64,000 bases of DNA from Rhabditophanes sp. KR3021 (GCA_963281155.1 CAUJLY010000003.1:3038001-3102000), one strand, 5' to 3'. Shown: positions 1 through 11,946, counted from the first letter of the stretch. Translations and numbers: made by a program. The notes: a model not told the origin generated them from the sequence alone.

Positions 1-726
1 ATTTCAGTCCTTCATTTATTCTTAGCATCAAAGACCGTTGCTGATTATGACGCCGACAAACAAAATAAGACGCAATAAATGAAATTCTTTTTACTTTAAT
101 TTTGATCTCTAAAAATAAACAATTTGTGGACGAACGGAAACATTTTTATACTTTATCTTTTATTTTGGCATCAAACTTTTATAACAAATATTTGTATCAT
201 AAATGATTGTAATAAAATTAACAATTTAAATAAAAAAGACGTGTGAAATAATTGTATAACAATTTGTATTAAAAAACTTATCAAATAATTGTATAACAAA
301 TGGTATGAAAAAGATTAAGCCTTCTTAGAAATTTGAATTACATTCTCATGATTGAGAAAGTTTGGAATATATCTGCCTTCTCCAGTACATTAGTCAAATT
401 ATGTTATGAAATAGCCGAATCTGGAAACTTCGACCTGTCTCGCCCTGAGTTGTTGATGGAAGATGCTTTTCAATAGATAATAAATGTAACTTAAATATTA
501 ACTTACAGTGTTGTCATTGGGATTAAACATAATAATGTGGATTAGTTAAGAAATAGTATCTTTTATTATTCAAAAGCAACAATCAAAAATGATGACTATT
601 TAAAAGATGAATTAACATTTAGAAAGATTTTAAAAAAATGTTTTACTAAAGACTTTTAAATTGCATGAACTTTATTTTGTTTGATTGAGAAAATGTGTTG
701 TAGCAATACGTTGTTTGTTGAAATAT
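1..726. other. Intergenic, contains a decayed DRG-like 3' fragment
   Basis: No intact gene is visible. On the minus strand at about 318-353 there is a close copy of the last 30 or so bases of the neighbouring DRG2 coding sequence (the [10 protein letters not shown] end reads NHENVIQISKK here), after which similarity is lost. The rest is AT-rich sequence without a supported ORF. Confidence 0.6.
318..400 (-). pseudogene. Fragment similar to DRG2 C-terminus
   Basis: In one minus-strand frame this reads NHENVIQISKK followed by stop, against [10 protein letters not shown] at the end of the intact DRG2 gene about 400 bases away. The nucleotide match is roughly 29 of 33 and then decays. No start codon or G domain is present nearby within the window. 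It could be a duplicated 3' end of the neighbour, or the last exon of another DRG-type gene that starts outside the exons I can see. I favour a decayed duplicate. Confidence 0.45.
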
Positions 727-2056
727 TTACTTCTTAGCAATTTGAATCACATCCTCATGATGAAGCAGGTGGCCCTTAGCTACCCGCTGTGGAGAGTTGA
801 CAAATTTAGTGGAAGTACCCCACACAATGGCATATTTGAAATCATTAGCAAGAGTTCTGTGGATTGCATGACAACAATGCTCTATAGTTGCAGACCCGCG
901 GAGAATGATTCCGTCTTCGGGACCCAAGTCTGGAGCATTCGATGGTTTTTTCGTAAAGACACGAATCAAAGCCAGATATTCCCATATTTTGTCGAGCATA
1001 TAGTCCAAATTAAGTTTCAATTCGCAACTGATTACTACAGAATGTGGCTGCCTTGCAATACGATCCACCTCTTCCATTGAAATGTTGTCAATTTTGTTGT
1101 ACACATACAAGCACTAAAATTATAAAACAAGTAAAATATGTAGGATGTATATCTAATTACCTTCATATAGGCGATATTGCCGATAACTACGTCGATAAAT
1201 GCATCAATTGTCACATCTTCTCTTACAACAACGTCTGCATTGAAAATCTTGTATGAATTTAAAATCAAACGAACAAACTTTTCGTCAATTCCTTTGAAAA
1301 GAGGAATAGTTCTGTTAAACTTGATGCCACCGGTCTTTGTTACTTTAAAATAAATATTTGGTGGTCGTTGATTCAGACGAATTCCTACACTTTCCAATTC
1401 TTTTGTCAATAGTTGCTTTTGGAGTTCACCATTGTTCGCATCCAAAACCATCAAGATACAGTCAGCAGTTTTAGCTACGGAAATAACTTGTCGACCACGA
1501 CCTGAAAAAACCATTTATGTATATTTAAATTAAAGCTTACCTGCTCCAGATGCAGCATTCTCGATAATTCCTGGCAGATCAAGCAATTGAACGTTTGCTC
1601 CGTTGATTTCAAGCACACCGGGAATACAAGTTAGGGTTGTGAATTCATAACTAGCTACTGAGGACTGTGTTTTGGTAAGTGATGAAAGGATCGTGGATTT
1701 TCCTACAGAAGGGAAGCCAACCTGTAAAAATAAAAATATTTAAATTTATTTCTTCAAAGACAAAATGCTTAAAATTTATATTTTTTAAAGAACATTTCGT
1801 AAAACGCACCATTGCAACACGGGCATCCCCGCTTTTCATCACATCGAATCCCTCTCCTTTGATGGAATTCTTGGTCTTTGGATTAATCAGTTCATCTCTC
1901 AGCTTAGCCAGCTTACTCTTCAAAATTCCCAAATGGTATTCGGTAGCTTGAATGAATGAGGCAATTAAATAATCTACCTGTTTATAACTTACCTTTGTTC
2001 CGCTGAGTTCTACCGATTTCTTTTTCAATCTCTTGGATTTTTTCAGCAATACCCAT
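727..2056 (-). CDS. DRG2: Developmentally regulated GTP-binding protein 2 (DRG2-type)
   Basis: Five exons: 1993-2056, 1810-1946, 1541-1721, 1161-1501, 727-1113, giving 369 aa, close to the 364-370 aa usual for DRG2. The protein starts [18 protein letters not shown], the typical DRG N-terminus. It carries the P-loop GFPSVGKST (about residues 69-77), G3 DLPGI (115-119) and G4 NKID (247-250), and ends in a TGS domain with [13 protein letters not shown]-family GTPases bind ribosomes and a DFRP partner (DFRP2 for DRG2) and act in cytoplasmic translation. The motifs [15 protein letters not shown] and [10 protein letters not shown] favour DRG2 over DRG1. Exon-exon joins preserve frame; introns are 40-90 nt. 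The first intron appears to end in CAAG, a weak acceptor, so that join is the least certain. Confidence 0.93.
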
Positions 2057-2593
2057 TTTTAAACGAAGAAACTATAATACTAATTGATTTGAAAATGGCT
2101 GGTTTACAGGGCAGTGTTTCCAACTAGAAATAAAGGAATACAAATGGAATAAAGACTCTTTACAAAGTTTATATTTTAGTCAGGTAATTAATTGCAAAAA
2201 CCATATTTAATGAACATGTAAAAAGATTTGCGATAACGATGCTTTAAAGCAAGAAAACTTATTTTTGAAAGAATGTTCAAAATGTATTTCTTATAATTCA
2301 AACGCGAATTGGCTGAATAAAAAATTGAATTACTCTATTTTATTCAAAATCATAGGATGGTCTCAAAAGAGAAAGAATATTCATGCAAAAGTTAAATAAT
2401 AATTGAGAATGATTTTATATATACATGCTTCAAATTATTAATTCGTTTATTATATTATTAAATGAACAATTTGGGTGATTACGATAAATTGAGAATCCTT
2501 AAATAAAAACACACTACCTTCAATTGCAAATAATTTATTTAAGATTTAAAATATATTTTAAAACGGCACAATGATTGTACTAAAAAACGCCAA
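2057..2593. other. Intergenic, nothing recognised
   Basis: 537 bases between the DRG2 start and the stop of the FHA gene, both on minus. AT-rich; it presumably holds the DRG2 promoter and the FHA 3' UTR. No ORF, RNA gene or repeat stands out. Confidence 0.5.
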
Positions 2594-3654
2594 TTAATGA
2601 TTTGTATACCTTCCATGCTTATTGTCTGTCAAACAGTTTTCTTTCAATGAAGTGTTTAAATTAACCTTTGTTTCTTGAACAACTTTACTCGTACTTAGTT
2701 GAGATATTTCTATTTTCTGAATATCGTTTAGGATTTGCGCCTCAGCCAATTTAATTTCCGCATTCACAGCTCTCTGTCTATTCAGTTCAACCCTTTTTAA
2801 CAAATCTGCAACGCTTTCACTTAGTTCGTCTTTCATTTTATAGATTTTTTGATGGAGATTAACAATTTCTATGTTTGCTTCAACAGGCGTAAATTTGGTG
2901 AGATAAACTTCCAGAATTTTTTCCAAATACTCCATTCTTGCAACCATGCTTTCCTCTCTAACTGTCAAACTCCACGCCTGTTCCACTAACTTTTTGTTCT
3001 CAAGTGTAGCATCACTCAATAATTTCAATTTTTCCTTTAGAGTTTCATCAAGCAAAGCGATGTGTGTCATATATTCCTTTAGATTTGACATCTCCAAATG
3101 ATTAATAAAAATTTCATCTATATTATTCTTCCTTCCTCCAACTTTATCAACTAGATTACTAATAATATGCTTCTTATTGTTGTTGTCATTGTTAATGATA
3201 GTTAAGTCCTGAGAGCAAACTTGGACAACACAACATACGGATAGACTTTCAATCCTGCCGTCAGGTGAAAATATCTCATTTCCGAATTGTATAGTATCTC
3301 CAGAAAAGATTTCCATTGGATCGCTTTCGGTTCTTTGGCAGCAGAGGCGCTTACCATTAACAAATGTACCATTAGAGCTCCCTTTGTCTTTAATAAAAAA
3401 ACGATCATTTTTTTCAAACCAAATTGCAGCATGACTACGTGAAAGAGCCTAATCAATTAACATTAGAAAAAGTAAACTTAATACAAACTTACACGACAAT
3501 TAAAATACGCGTTGCACATTTTTTCTTCCTTATTAAGAGATCGTTTGATGAAAATGGCTTTACTTTCTCCTTCGAATATTTTTACGACTCTTACATTAAA
3601 TGGGATTGACCCTTCAAGCTGTTCGAAAACAACATGGCGATGTGCAGGAAACAT
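2594..3654 (-). CDS. SLMAP: SLMAP-like FHA-domain coiled-coil protein
   Basis: Two exons, 3493-3654 and 2594-3448, joined by a 44-nt intron, give 338 aa. An N-terminal FHA domain is clear: LSRSHAAIWF (about residues 56-65), KGSSNGTFVNGKRL (about 76-89) and SGDTIQFG. These are the phosphothreonine-binding loops and the order matches SLMAP. The RTESDP.EIFSGD.IQFG stretch is especially SLMAP-like. The C-terminal half (about 155-330) is rich in heptad-like E/K/L sequence, probably coiled coil. SLMAP is an FHA subunit of STRIPAK phosphatase complexes that restrains Hippo kinases (known from flies and vertebrates). This protein is much shorter than vertebrate SLMAP and shows no C-terminal membrane anchor. 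The start is the first ATG upstream of the FHA fold in frame. Confidence 0.8.
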
Positions 3655-4323
3655 TTGATAGTTTATAATTTTATAAAACTGATGATGTCAAATAAAAATT
3701 GCTTTAAATTCGTTCCAAATACTCGTTATAAGAAAATGTTGTAAGTAATACCATTTAGTCATTAGATTATGCTTTATGAATTTTATGATGCTCAATGTAG
3801 TATTCTTATTTTTTATATGTAATAGCAGTTCACTAAATGATGAATCATCATTCTACCGGTAATGGAGAAATGGGACATGGCATTAAAAATGTTCTTATTT
3901 ATTGTGGAACGCCTTGCATCAAAGTATGTTTCACTTGTTTATCATTGTACGCATATTTTATAGTGTGCTTTGTTTTAGATTGTAAGTTAACTAAACTTAA
4001 GACTAGGAGGTATTAGGACAAGCCAGAATATATGGAAGAGTTGTGTGAGTTTTTCGTACTTAATATCTCTATTAATTATGTTTACAGTTTTCTTTTTTTA
4101 TTGTATTGTCTCGAATAAAGCTTTTTGTGAGAGCCTGTTTTGTATACGACTTAGAAGCACACAGCAAATATAAATTTGATTATTAGTAGCAAACGTGGTT
4201 TAATTCATTTTAAATTGCGAAATATTACAAAATTATTTTTAAAAATGTATAAACTGAATTTATTTGTTTGAAGGAATGATGATTAAACCAGCAAATTGTT
4301 TGTATTTACTAGTATATGTTTAT
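3655..4323. other. Intergenic with possible small plus-strand gene
   Basis: Apart from the small ORF at 3837 described separately, nothing is recognised. An AATAAA signal on plus near 4115 could be the polyadenylation site of that transcript. The rest is 3' flank of the ShKT gene. Confidence 0.4.
3837..4015 (+). CDS. Possible small hydrophobic protein, unrecognised
   Basis: An uninterrupted frame starting ATGATGAATCATCATTCTAC encodes about 58 aa: a His-rich start (MMNHHSTGNGEMGHG) followed by a Cys-containing hydrophobic segment. A GTATGT donor at about 3922 and AG sites at about 3960-3980 suggest the hydrophobic part may really be intron, leaving a protein of only about 30 aa. Followed by AATAAA near 4115. 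I do not recognise a family. Evidence is limited to the ORF, a plausible splice pair and the poly(A) signal. Confidence 0.25.
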
Positions 4324-4854
4324 TTATCCAAGAGGGCACAATCCACATGTTGAGCGGCATTGAGTGCTTACCAAATCAAAGTAAAGGTTAGAAGTGCAAT
4401 AACCTGAAAATAATGGTAAATCGTTTTTAAAGTTGGCACATACCTCTTAAAGATGCACAATTGGAAGCAGTATCAACACATAATAAATCTTTGACCGGAA
4501 GACTAGTTGAACATTTGGCACAAGTTCTGAAATTTGTAAGTATTATATTTAACTAAATTAACGTACTTGGCGCAATTTGTAATCATTAAATTGACATATT
4601 TATCATTGGTACAATATCCTCCGGCTCTACAAAGTTCTTTCATTATTTAAAAATTACCATTTGACTTACTTAAGTGTGGCACAATTTGTAGCAACATCAG
4701 TACATGCTGGAATTGTTGTAGTTATATAACAATTTCCATTGAGACAAGTATCAGTTGAAGCTGGGCAAGTAGTCCCAACACATGGTCCAGTCAAAGTTTG
4801 AGCTCCAGCGATTGTCAAAAATACAGAAGCGAAGACGATATTGAAGAGTTGCAT
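4324..4854 (-). CDS. Secreted ShKT-domain protein
   Basis: Four exons. The start at 4854 is preferred over an upstream in-frame ATG at 4905 because it gives a clean signal peptide (MQLFNIVFASVFLTIAGAQ). After a short Cys-rich N-terminal part come two ShKT (SXC) domains of six cysteines each. The second runs from CVDTASNCASLRGYC to TCGLCP just before the stop. Introns (41-50 nt) all keep frame; the first ends TTTGTAG. ShKT domains are common in secreted nematode proteins, both alone and beside tyrosinases or metalloproteases. The domain name comes from a sea-anemone potassium-channel peptide, but most nematode members are not known to be toxins and no activity can be inferred here. Neighbours give no functional clue. 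Confidence 0.85.
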
Positions 4855-6281
4855 GATGATTTGTAATTGGTGAGTTTGATGATGTTCAACAAATTTGAAT
4901 GCCATTTATACGTGTTTAAAAAAGGCGTTTATGTTTTCAGGTGCAGTTTCTATATTTTAATTGCAAACCTAATCAAACATTTAATTTACAGTATATCCAT
5001 GCATCATATTTGCAGGAATTGACTTTGTGTGTTTCGGAGATTTAGCAAACTTGATCATTATTGAAATCCTCAAGCAAATTACGTACAGTTATTAGAATTT
5101 TAAACACACAGAGGATGTTTATACTACACCTTTTGTGCGCAAATAAATGTCATTTTTGGTAGTTCGAAGCAGTTTCTAAACATTGCTCTTGTTGCTATCC
5201 GGATAAAACAACCATTTAAAAGTTGCTTGGATTTTTTGAAGAGACTGTGTAGGTATAATAAAAATTACTTCTTATCACATTAAAATATCACGTAATTGTG
5301 ACAAATTTAATTATTAATCATTATTTTTTGTTAAAGCAAGTGATTAATGGTGATTCATTGAAGTCCAGGCTTGACCAAACAGTACTAAATACCTATATTT
5401 AGTATATACCTGATAATAATAGTATAATTTGTTGTCGTGTACCACTTTCAAAGAGTATTTTGACGTCGTCATTGTTATTTGCAGACAAATAAAAACATAT
5501 TTCTGTAGACTAAGTTTAAACTTTATTTTAGTAATTATTGAACTTTGCTTTGGTAATTCTTTATATTTATCAGCGTTCATAAAATGATGTGTTTGTTTAA
5601 TCTGGCCAGATATTTAACAAAAAATAAATGCAAATATATTTTAAACTCCTTTAATACATAATTAATACGATTAAATCCTGCATGAAAATTCAAAATTGTC
5701 CATCATGTTTATGAAACATACATGACATCACAAATCTTTTAAGTATCTGAATGATAAAGAAAAGTTGAAGCGATATGAGGTCATAAAGGTCAATAAAAAA
5801 GGTAAAATATTATCAAGTTTCACCTAGATTGAAGCTACACAACTTTGTAACAAGTGAGTGTAAATTTTCGCCACAAGTCCCATGCTTAGTTCGTGATCAA
5901 CTCTATAAAAAATAATTAAATGTTTGATACTATCAATTTTAATTCTAACACCCACAAAATTAGATAACGCTTTTATACATCACATAAAAAGAATTAAATA
6001 AATTCACACTTTTAATTGATAACAAGACTTTGTAATATAAATCTTTATTGTGTACTAATTTATTTATTACTATTATTATGTCTTCCTCCTCTGTTTAATA
6101 AGACTAATATAAGGGTGGAAGAGAATATTTTGTAGTATAACTTCTAGTAGAATAGGTAAGCGTTTGTGTTTTGAATTTGTAATATACACATCATTATTTA
6201 CTATTTATATACACAAACATTATTTATATGCACAAGCCTTATTTATAAATACAAAGATTACCTAGTGATTTTTGATGCAAA
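4855..6281. other. Intergenic, AT-rich; small tandem repeat near 6190
   Basis: Upstream region shared by the ShKT gene (minus) and the DEG/ENaC gene (plus). An ORF-like stretch at 5344-5580 on minus has no recognisable protein and is probably chance. The only structure seen is the 19-20 nt imperfect repeat listed at 6189-6258. Confidence 0.5.
6189..6258. repeat. Three imperfect 19-20 nt tandem units
   Basis: Units of the form CATTATTTATATACACAAA, CATTATTTATATGCACAAG and CCTTATTTATAAATACAAAG follow one another about 25 nt upstream of the DEG/ENaC start codon. They include TATA-like TTTATATA blocks and may form part of the promoter or 5' UTR. Confidence 0.6.
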
Positions 6282-7915
6282 ATGACAGCTATTGTTAAAA
6301 AATACAGTGCCTTTTCCTTTTTAAGGCAAACCATCCCAAGAATATACTTTAAAAAGATTCGTCGGATCACAAGAACGCAATCTGTCAAATCTACAAAAAT
6401 CGAGACACATAATTTTTTGAGTAAGTGTAACATAATATAATCAAACATTTATTATCTTTTTTAGCAACAACGAGTATTGGTGGAGCTTCACATTTAGTTC
6501 GATCAAAAGGAAAATACCGAAAATTATGGATATCAATATTTTTGTTATCAACAGTCATGTTTCTCGTACAAGTCTTTTATTTACTAGTTATGTATTTTGA
6601 CAAACCCACTATGTCAAAAATATCATTTACTATTGCAGAAAACGGTCTAACTTTTCCGGCTGTAACAATTTGCGATTCAAATCCCATAAGACGAAGTTAT
6701 ATTGAAAAATTAAATGCAACTGGCCAATTTTCACGTGAACTATTAGATTACTTAACGATGGGAATGTTGGAAGTTCAAGATCTTTTAGATTTGGCAGGGT
6801 TTAATGATCTAATACATGGAGAAGCTCAGTTAGAAAGATATAATGTGGTAACTAATTCGACATTAAATATCAATCGGTTTATTAATGACTCTGGTTATGA
6901 ATGTCAGGACTTATTGAAGATCTGTTCAGTAAACGGTAAAATTTTCGATTGCTGCAAGGCCGCAAGGCCATTGCTAAACTCAAACGGGAGATGTTACGAA
7001 ATAGACATTCATTCTTCAAATATAACATGGCTACAAAAGCCTGTAAGGCAAGGTCTAAATAATGGCTTGTTAGTTATAGCAGAATATCACCAAGAGGAAT
7101 CATTATCACTGACAAATGATATAGCAAAGGAGGCATTGTTTGGTGATGTGTTTCAAAATGGATTTAAATACAGCATTCATGAATCCAAAAAATCCGCCAT
7201 TTTCTCATCAGAAGATGTGTCAATTAGTCCAGGGACTCGTGTATTTTCAGCTGTAAGTGCCGAATATTACTCCTTACTTAGTTATGATGATTGGGGCAAC
7301 TGTACGAGAAATTGGCCGGAAAAATTATCCTATTTACAATCCACCAAACCATATTCAGCTAGTGATTGTAAAGCTCTATGTCAGGCCAATTATTTTGTAG
7401 AAAAATGTGAATGTAGCCCGTTTAGTTATAACGTTGAAGGAAGATATAAAGTTTGCACACCATATCAATTGTATGATTGTTTAAGTAAGGATTACAAGGA
7501 TTTGAATATTGACATCCATGACATTATGCCTGCGTGTAAGGACTGTCGCGTTGACTGTGAAACATGGCAATATTCTTCTTCAAATTCTTTTGGCGGTGAA
7601 TTTCCAACGAAAGCACTATCTTATATCACACAACATAATTCTTCCTGGTCCCCGGAATTAATTTCTCAAAATTTTATAGCTGTAAATGTATTTTTCAAAG
7701 AAAATTCTTATCGTGTTTACGAACAAATCAAAGGGACGACAATTTCTGAATGTCTGAGTAACATTGGTGGATGTTTGGGATTATTTCTTGGCTTATCAAT
7801 TATATCGCTAGGTGAAATGTTCGTATACTTTACCAAAATTTTTTGGGTATTTTTGTCGAAGCGTAGAAGAAATATTGTAATTGAAAAGGAACGATCTCAG
7901 TCAATGAATGTCTAA
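6282..7915 (+). CDS. DEG/ENaC (degenerin) ion channel subunit
   Basis: Two exons, 6282-6420 and 6465-7915, give 529 aa. A short cytoplasmic N-terminus with basic residues leads to TM1 (about 66-88, IFLLSTVMFLVQVFYLLVMY). Then comes FPAVTICDSNPIR, the conserved degenerin post-TM1 motif. The large extracellular loop has paired cysteines, including the ASDCKALCQANYFVEKCECSP region. TM2 carries GGCLGLFLGLSIISLGE with the GxS selectivity-filter triplet (G-L-S at about 489-491) and conserved Glu. The C-tail is short and basic. The family forms trimeric, amiloride-sensitive, voltage-independent cation channels used in mechanosensation, acid sensing or neuropeptide gating. Nematodes have many paralogues and I cannot assign one. 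The 44-nt intron keeps frame. No lesions are seen. Confidence 0.93.
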
Positions 7916-8134
7916 TACTTTCATTTTATTTTAGTTGATTACATCTTTGTAAATACACACCATCAATACATCATAATATTTTTCTAAAAATTATAAAGTT
8001 CATCATATATTAACAAAAAAATAACAAAGTTGGATAAATTAAGTTACATTTATTGTGGCTGTAATTAATTTGTCATGATATTAGGGAAAGCAAAAGGACA
8101 CATAATTAATGAAAAATAATGTTACATAAGTTAT

Positions 8135-8956
8135 TCAGAGAGGTTCCTCGATTCTGGAAAGAAGTACGAGTTTTTGAAGGATTAATCTTTCACGCGCCTC
8201 TTCCCTTTCAATTTCTTCTTCACTCATCTCTTTAATTAGAGGTTTCGTGGGTTCCCGTGATAGCGGAGTTGCTACTTCGATCGTAATTCTCTCCTTGCAC
8301 TTTAAGATGGTATCAGAGAGATTATGTTTCCCAGCATCCCATTTATTAATTGGCAATTCTTCTTTTTCACGAAGTAATTGAACATCTTTTTCAAATTGAT
8401 GGCACAATTGCTCGATTTGAACCGTACCAAGTTCAAAAGCGCTCCCCAGGATATCTAGGACATACAGAGGATTTGTAACTATTGAGGGAGTTCTTGACAA
8501 TGCGACTGATTCCGCTTTCACAACTTTTTCATTGAGTTTTTCATTTTTAATGAAATTCGCAGCTTTTTCCATCGCACAAAAGCTCTTAGGTTTACCAATT
8601 GTAGTACTATTTCTTCCAAATCCAACAAATGGAATTAGTTTGATAGGCTTACCCATCGAAGGCTCATTTTCTTGATCACTATCGGGAGAGACTTCCGTCT
8701 TGATTTCAACACGGTCAAAAATGCTTGTGTGTAACTCTCCCTTCTTAGCAGCGGGCGTTGTATTTACCGAGGAAGCTACTTGTCTATCTTTTTTGCCAAA
8801 TAAGTTGGTGACGGATAGCTAAAATATGATGAAACAAGACTATTAATTAAGTTTACAACTTACCATTGCTGTTGGAGTACCAGCGGTACTAAAAAAACTT
8901 TCGTTTGCATCTTCTTCCGTAATATTGAGGGAAGGTGAAGGTTTGAAAGTTGGCAT
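8135..8956 (-). CDS. Unrecognised charged protein with helical C-terminus
   Basis: Two exons, 8864-8956 and 8135-8818, give 258 aa; the 45-nt intron has GTAAGT and TTTTAG. Residues 1-110 are low in structure, rich in S/T/P/D, with phosphorylation-like TP and SP sites. From about residue 150 the protein is predicted helical: FELGTVQIEQLCHQFEKDVQ and later a run of E/R residues (EEIEREEARERLILQK). No membrane segment or signal peptide. Its make-up resembles a nuclear or scaffold adaptor, but I do not recognise a family. The divergent neighbour is the tRNA isopentenyltransferase, whose start is 186 nt away. Confidence 0.7.
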
Positions 8957-9141
8957 TTTCCACAATATTTGAATTAAGATAACAAAATGCAATTCAAATT
9001 TGTATGATAGCAGTGTATGCCATTGGAAATACGTCCTATGGTTAAGTAATGTTACGACCAGACTTTCGTTGCGAGAATTGGCGTAGTCTGTACATCAAAT
9101 CTAAATTAAAGACTAGGTCGTATATTGTAGTATTTTAGTTA

Positions 9142-10415
9142 ATGAATGTGGGTATAAAAAATTTATTTAAACAAATTATGTTTAAAATACCTAAGCCATT
9201 TGTTGTTATTATGGGTTGCACTGGAACGGGAAAGTCCGATATGGCCATCGAAATTGCTAGGAAGTTTGATGGAGAGGTGATAAGTGCTGATAGCCAGCAA
9301 ATTTACAAAGGTACGTAGCAATAACTTGATTGTTTATTCATATTTTAGGACTTGACATTGTAACGAACAAAGTGACAACAGAAGAAACAAAGGGCGTTAA
9401 ACATCACTTGATGAGTTACGTTGATCCAGCAAATGAGAAGTACAATGTCCATGATTTTAAAAGCAAATGCATCGAGATAATGGAAGATTTATGGAAACAA
9501 AACAAATTGCCCATAATTTGTGGGGGTACTTCTTATTATATTGAAAGTATCATTTTTGACAGAAATTTAATTGCAACTGACGAAAGGGATGTTACTTTAT
9601 TAAGGAAAGATCTTAAGAGAAAAAGCAACGATGAATTGTATGACATATTGGTGGAAATTGATAAAGATTCGGCAAATTTGGTCCACAGAAATAATCGTGC
9701 CCGAGTACAAAGAGCAATTGAGATTGCAAAAGTGACCGGAACTTCCAAAAGTGAGCATTTGAGGGAACAAAATGATTCAGAAGTCAAATTAAGATGGGAA
9801 AATGTTCTGTTTATTAATATGGATGCAGAAGAAAAAGTACTGGATGAACGCTTAGATAAAAGGATTGATAAAATGGTGAATCGAGGGCTTAAAGAAGAGT
9901 TGAAACTTTTTTATCAGTTACATTCTCATGTTTTAAAGGATCATGGTGTTATGCAATGTATTGGAATCAAAGAATTTATTCCTTGGCTGAAAGATGAAAC
10001 AGAAGACAATTTTAGGGATGGAGTCAACAAATTGCAAATCCATACCAAGCAATACGCAAGAAAACAAAGAAAATGGCTTAAGCAAAGATTAATGAATAAG
10101 TACATTGAAAACATATTTTTAATGGATACTTCTGATGTTTTAAAATTTTACCAATCAAATGTCCCTATTGGACTTGATATTACTCATCATTTTCTAGAAG
10201 GATCGCCATTGAGTGATTTAGAGGTAGATGAGAAATACTGCAATCATTGGAAGCGCTGTAACGTAATTGAACAATCAAACAAAAAAGATCTCAACACAGT
10301 GTACAAATGTACTGATTGCAGTATCGAAATTCATGGTGGAAATAATTGGGAAGCTCATTTAAATGGAAAGAAACACAAGATGTTAATAAGAAGAATGAAA
10401 AAACTAAAAGAATAG
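9142..10415 (+). CDS. TRIT1: tRNA dimethylallyltransferase (TRIT1/gro-1/MiaA family)
   Basis: Two exons, 9142-9310 and 9349-10415, give 411 aa. The enzyme transfers the dimethylallyl group to N6 of A37 in tRNAs that read UNN codons. Visible motifs: P-loop GCTGTGKS (about 25-32), [11 protein letters not shown] (substrate and Mg binding), [17 protein letters not shown], and the [12 protein letters not shown] region with [12 protein letters not shown]. Near the C-terminus (about 375-400) is a U1/matrin-type C2H2 zinc finger (CxxC...HxxxxxH), as in eukaryotic TRIT1. Two starts are possible: 9142, which adds a basic, hydrophobic lead that could be a mitochondrial presequence, and 9178. In yeast and worms alternative starts distribute this enzyme between mitochondria and cytosol, so both may be used. 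The 38-nt intron keeps frame. Confidence 0.93.
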
Positions 10416-10716
10416 TACTTTATGTTTATCATTATTACCTCCTAATAAATTCTTACATTCGTCTTTAATCAGTTTATTAGAAAAAATATTCTTGTTTTAT
10501 CGAAATGCCATCACAATGAAACAAAGCAGAAACGCCCATTTAATATAAAAAGTTTCAGTAATTTATTTTAAGATTCAAAAATAATAAATTTAATCATGTA
10601 TTATGAAAGCCAAGGTGGAAATATATTTGTACACTTCCCTCACATTCCAAGCGGTAGTATGTTGATTTGAAACAAAATATCATACATAAATAAATACAAT
10701 TAATGCCATCTTATTT

Positions 10717-10929
10717 TCAATCGTCCTTATTTTTGAATTCAAACGAGCCCATATTCTCCAGTCTTAGTTCTTCATACAAATCAGATTCATCTGGATCAAA
10801 GCATCTACGAACTGATATAATTGCAATTACGGTGATTGCAATGGCCACAATAGTAACTACAATGATGGTTTGTTCAAACTCCAGATCAGTATCGTTTCCT
10901 GGGCACATAATGGAGCAGTATAAATTCAA
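10717..10929 (-). CDS. Possible 70-aa single-pass membrane protein
   Basis: The minus frame reads MNLYCSIMCPGNDTDLEFEQ, then an unbroken Ile/Val/Ala helix of about 20 residues (TIIVVTIVAIAITVIAIIS), then VRRCF and an acidic tail. This is a typical small type I or III membrane topology with positive-inside residues. The opposite strand is also open (10703-10939) but its translation is low-complexity and the hydrophobic part looks like a mirror of the helix codons, so minus is preferred. No family recognised. Single exon. Confidence 0.5.
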   Translation of the reverse strand: MNLYCSIMCPGNDTDLEFEQTIIVVTIVAIAITVIAIISVRRCFDPDESDLYEELRLENMGSFEFKNKDD

Positions 10930-11946
10930 ATGGTATTAATCTAACAATTATTCAAGCCATAGTGACTTTTATATAGCCTTATTATATTCAAATTTCTTGT
11001 AAATATTCCACATATCCTTTTAAATTGATATATTCAAATTTTTTAATTGATAAAATAATAAATTTAAATTACTAAATTGACTAAATTACACATTTCTGAT
11101 CAAAGGATAAACCGATATTAAAACAACAAAATATATCTGTGATTAAGTTATTGTTGCGTAACAATGGATATGTCCTTGCATACAAAACAACACAACTTAA
11201 TTAGTCATGATTAATAAAGATATGCCAATCAGTCTACTACTCAAAACTATACAATACGGCAAATTTGCTTTGTTGCAGGAATCTGATTTAATCAACGCAA
11301 AATGTAAATATTTCACACTTTTGAATAAAAGATTTCGACTTATTCATAAACTCATTACTTTTATTGGCGATTGTCATTTTTACTAGCTACTTTTTAAAAC
11401 AAACTTTTACCAGACAATTTAAATATTACCAAATCAAAGAGACCAGGCTTCTTATTTTCCAATACCGAAAAGCAGACTACCCTTCTTCGATTAATAACAA
11501 TTCACTAATAACATTCGTCGGTGATCTATTATAACATACCTAGCTACCATTGCTACTAATCTATCTTTTATAGATGCCGAGATTAACCCATGTAAAATGT
11601 TTCACCTATTATCTTGAAGCCTATTATCAGCTGTGTAAACGACTGTTATAATGCCTGAACTTGTCGACAGATGTTTTTGATCAAGATTACATATCTTTTA
11701 AATTGCTACAACCGTTTTCTTCCTGAAGAACTTATAACACCTTACTTTTATCGCGCTTCTACTGGATCTAGGTTGCAAACATGTCGTTCTCCACCTTAAT
11801 TAGCCATTTTATTAATACTGTTTTTAAGCTTTTTCAATAGGTATATAAGGAAGCAAAATCTTTCACATTCAGATCATACTACTTTCACATTTAGATAATA
11901 TTACTTTCTCATTAGATTATTTTTGTGAGAATATTAAAGTGCTAAT
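10930..11946. other. Intergenic: upstream region of the T-box gene
   Basis: About 1 kb without a convincing ORF. A TATA-like TATATAAGG lies at 11841-11849, about 100 nt before the T-box start, followed by a repeated ATTACTTTC/ATTTAGATAAT-like stretch. Developmental T-box genes often have long upstream control regions, so this may be regulatory (inference). Confidence 0.5.
11841..11849 (+). promoter_or_regulatory. TATA-like box upstream of T-box gene
   Basis: GTATATAAGGAAG about 100 nt upstream of the ATG at 11947, in an otherwise gene-free stretch. Position and sequence fit a core promoter; no transcript start is known. Confidence 0.45.

Noticed and set aside
685..1080. 131-codon plus-strand frame
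   Set aside because: It is the mirror of the DRG2 last exon, whose minus frame is clearly conserved.
3202..3456. 84-codon minus frame next to the FHA gene
   Set aside because: It is the FHA exon in another frame; the SSNGTFVN frame is the real one.
5344..5580. 78-codon minus frame
   Set aside because: Tyr/Leu/Lys-rich, AT-driven composition, no splice or domain support.
10703..10939. 78-codon plus-strand frame
   Set aside because: Overlaps the minus-strand small membrane protein. The plus translation has no family, and its hydrophobic part is the complement of Ile/Val codons.
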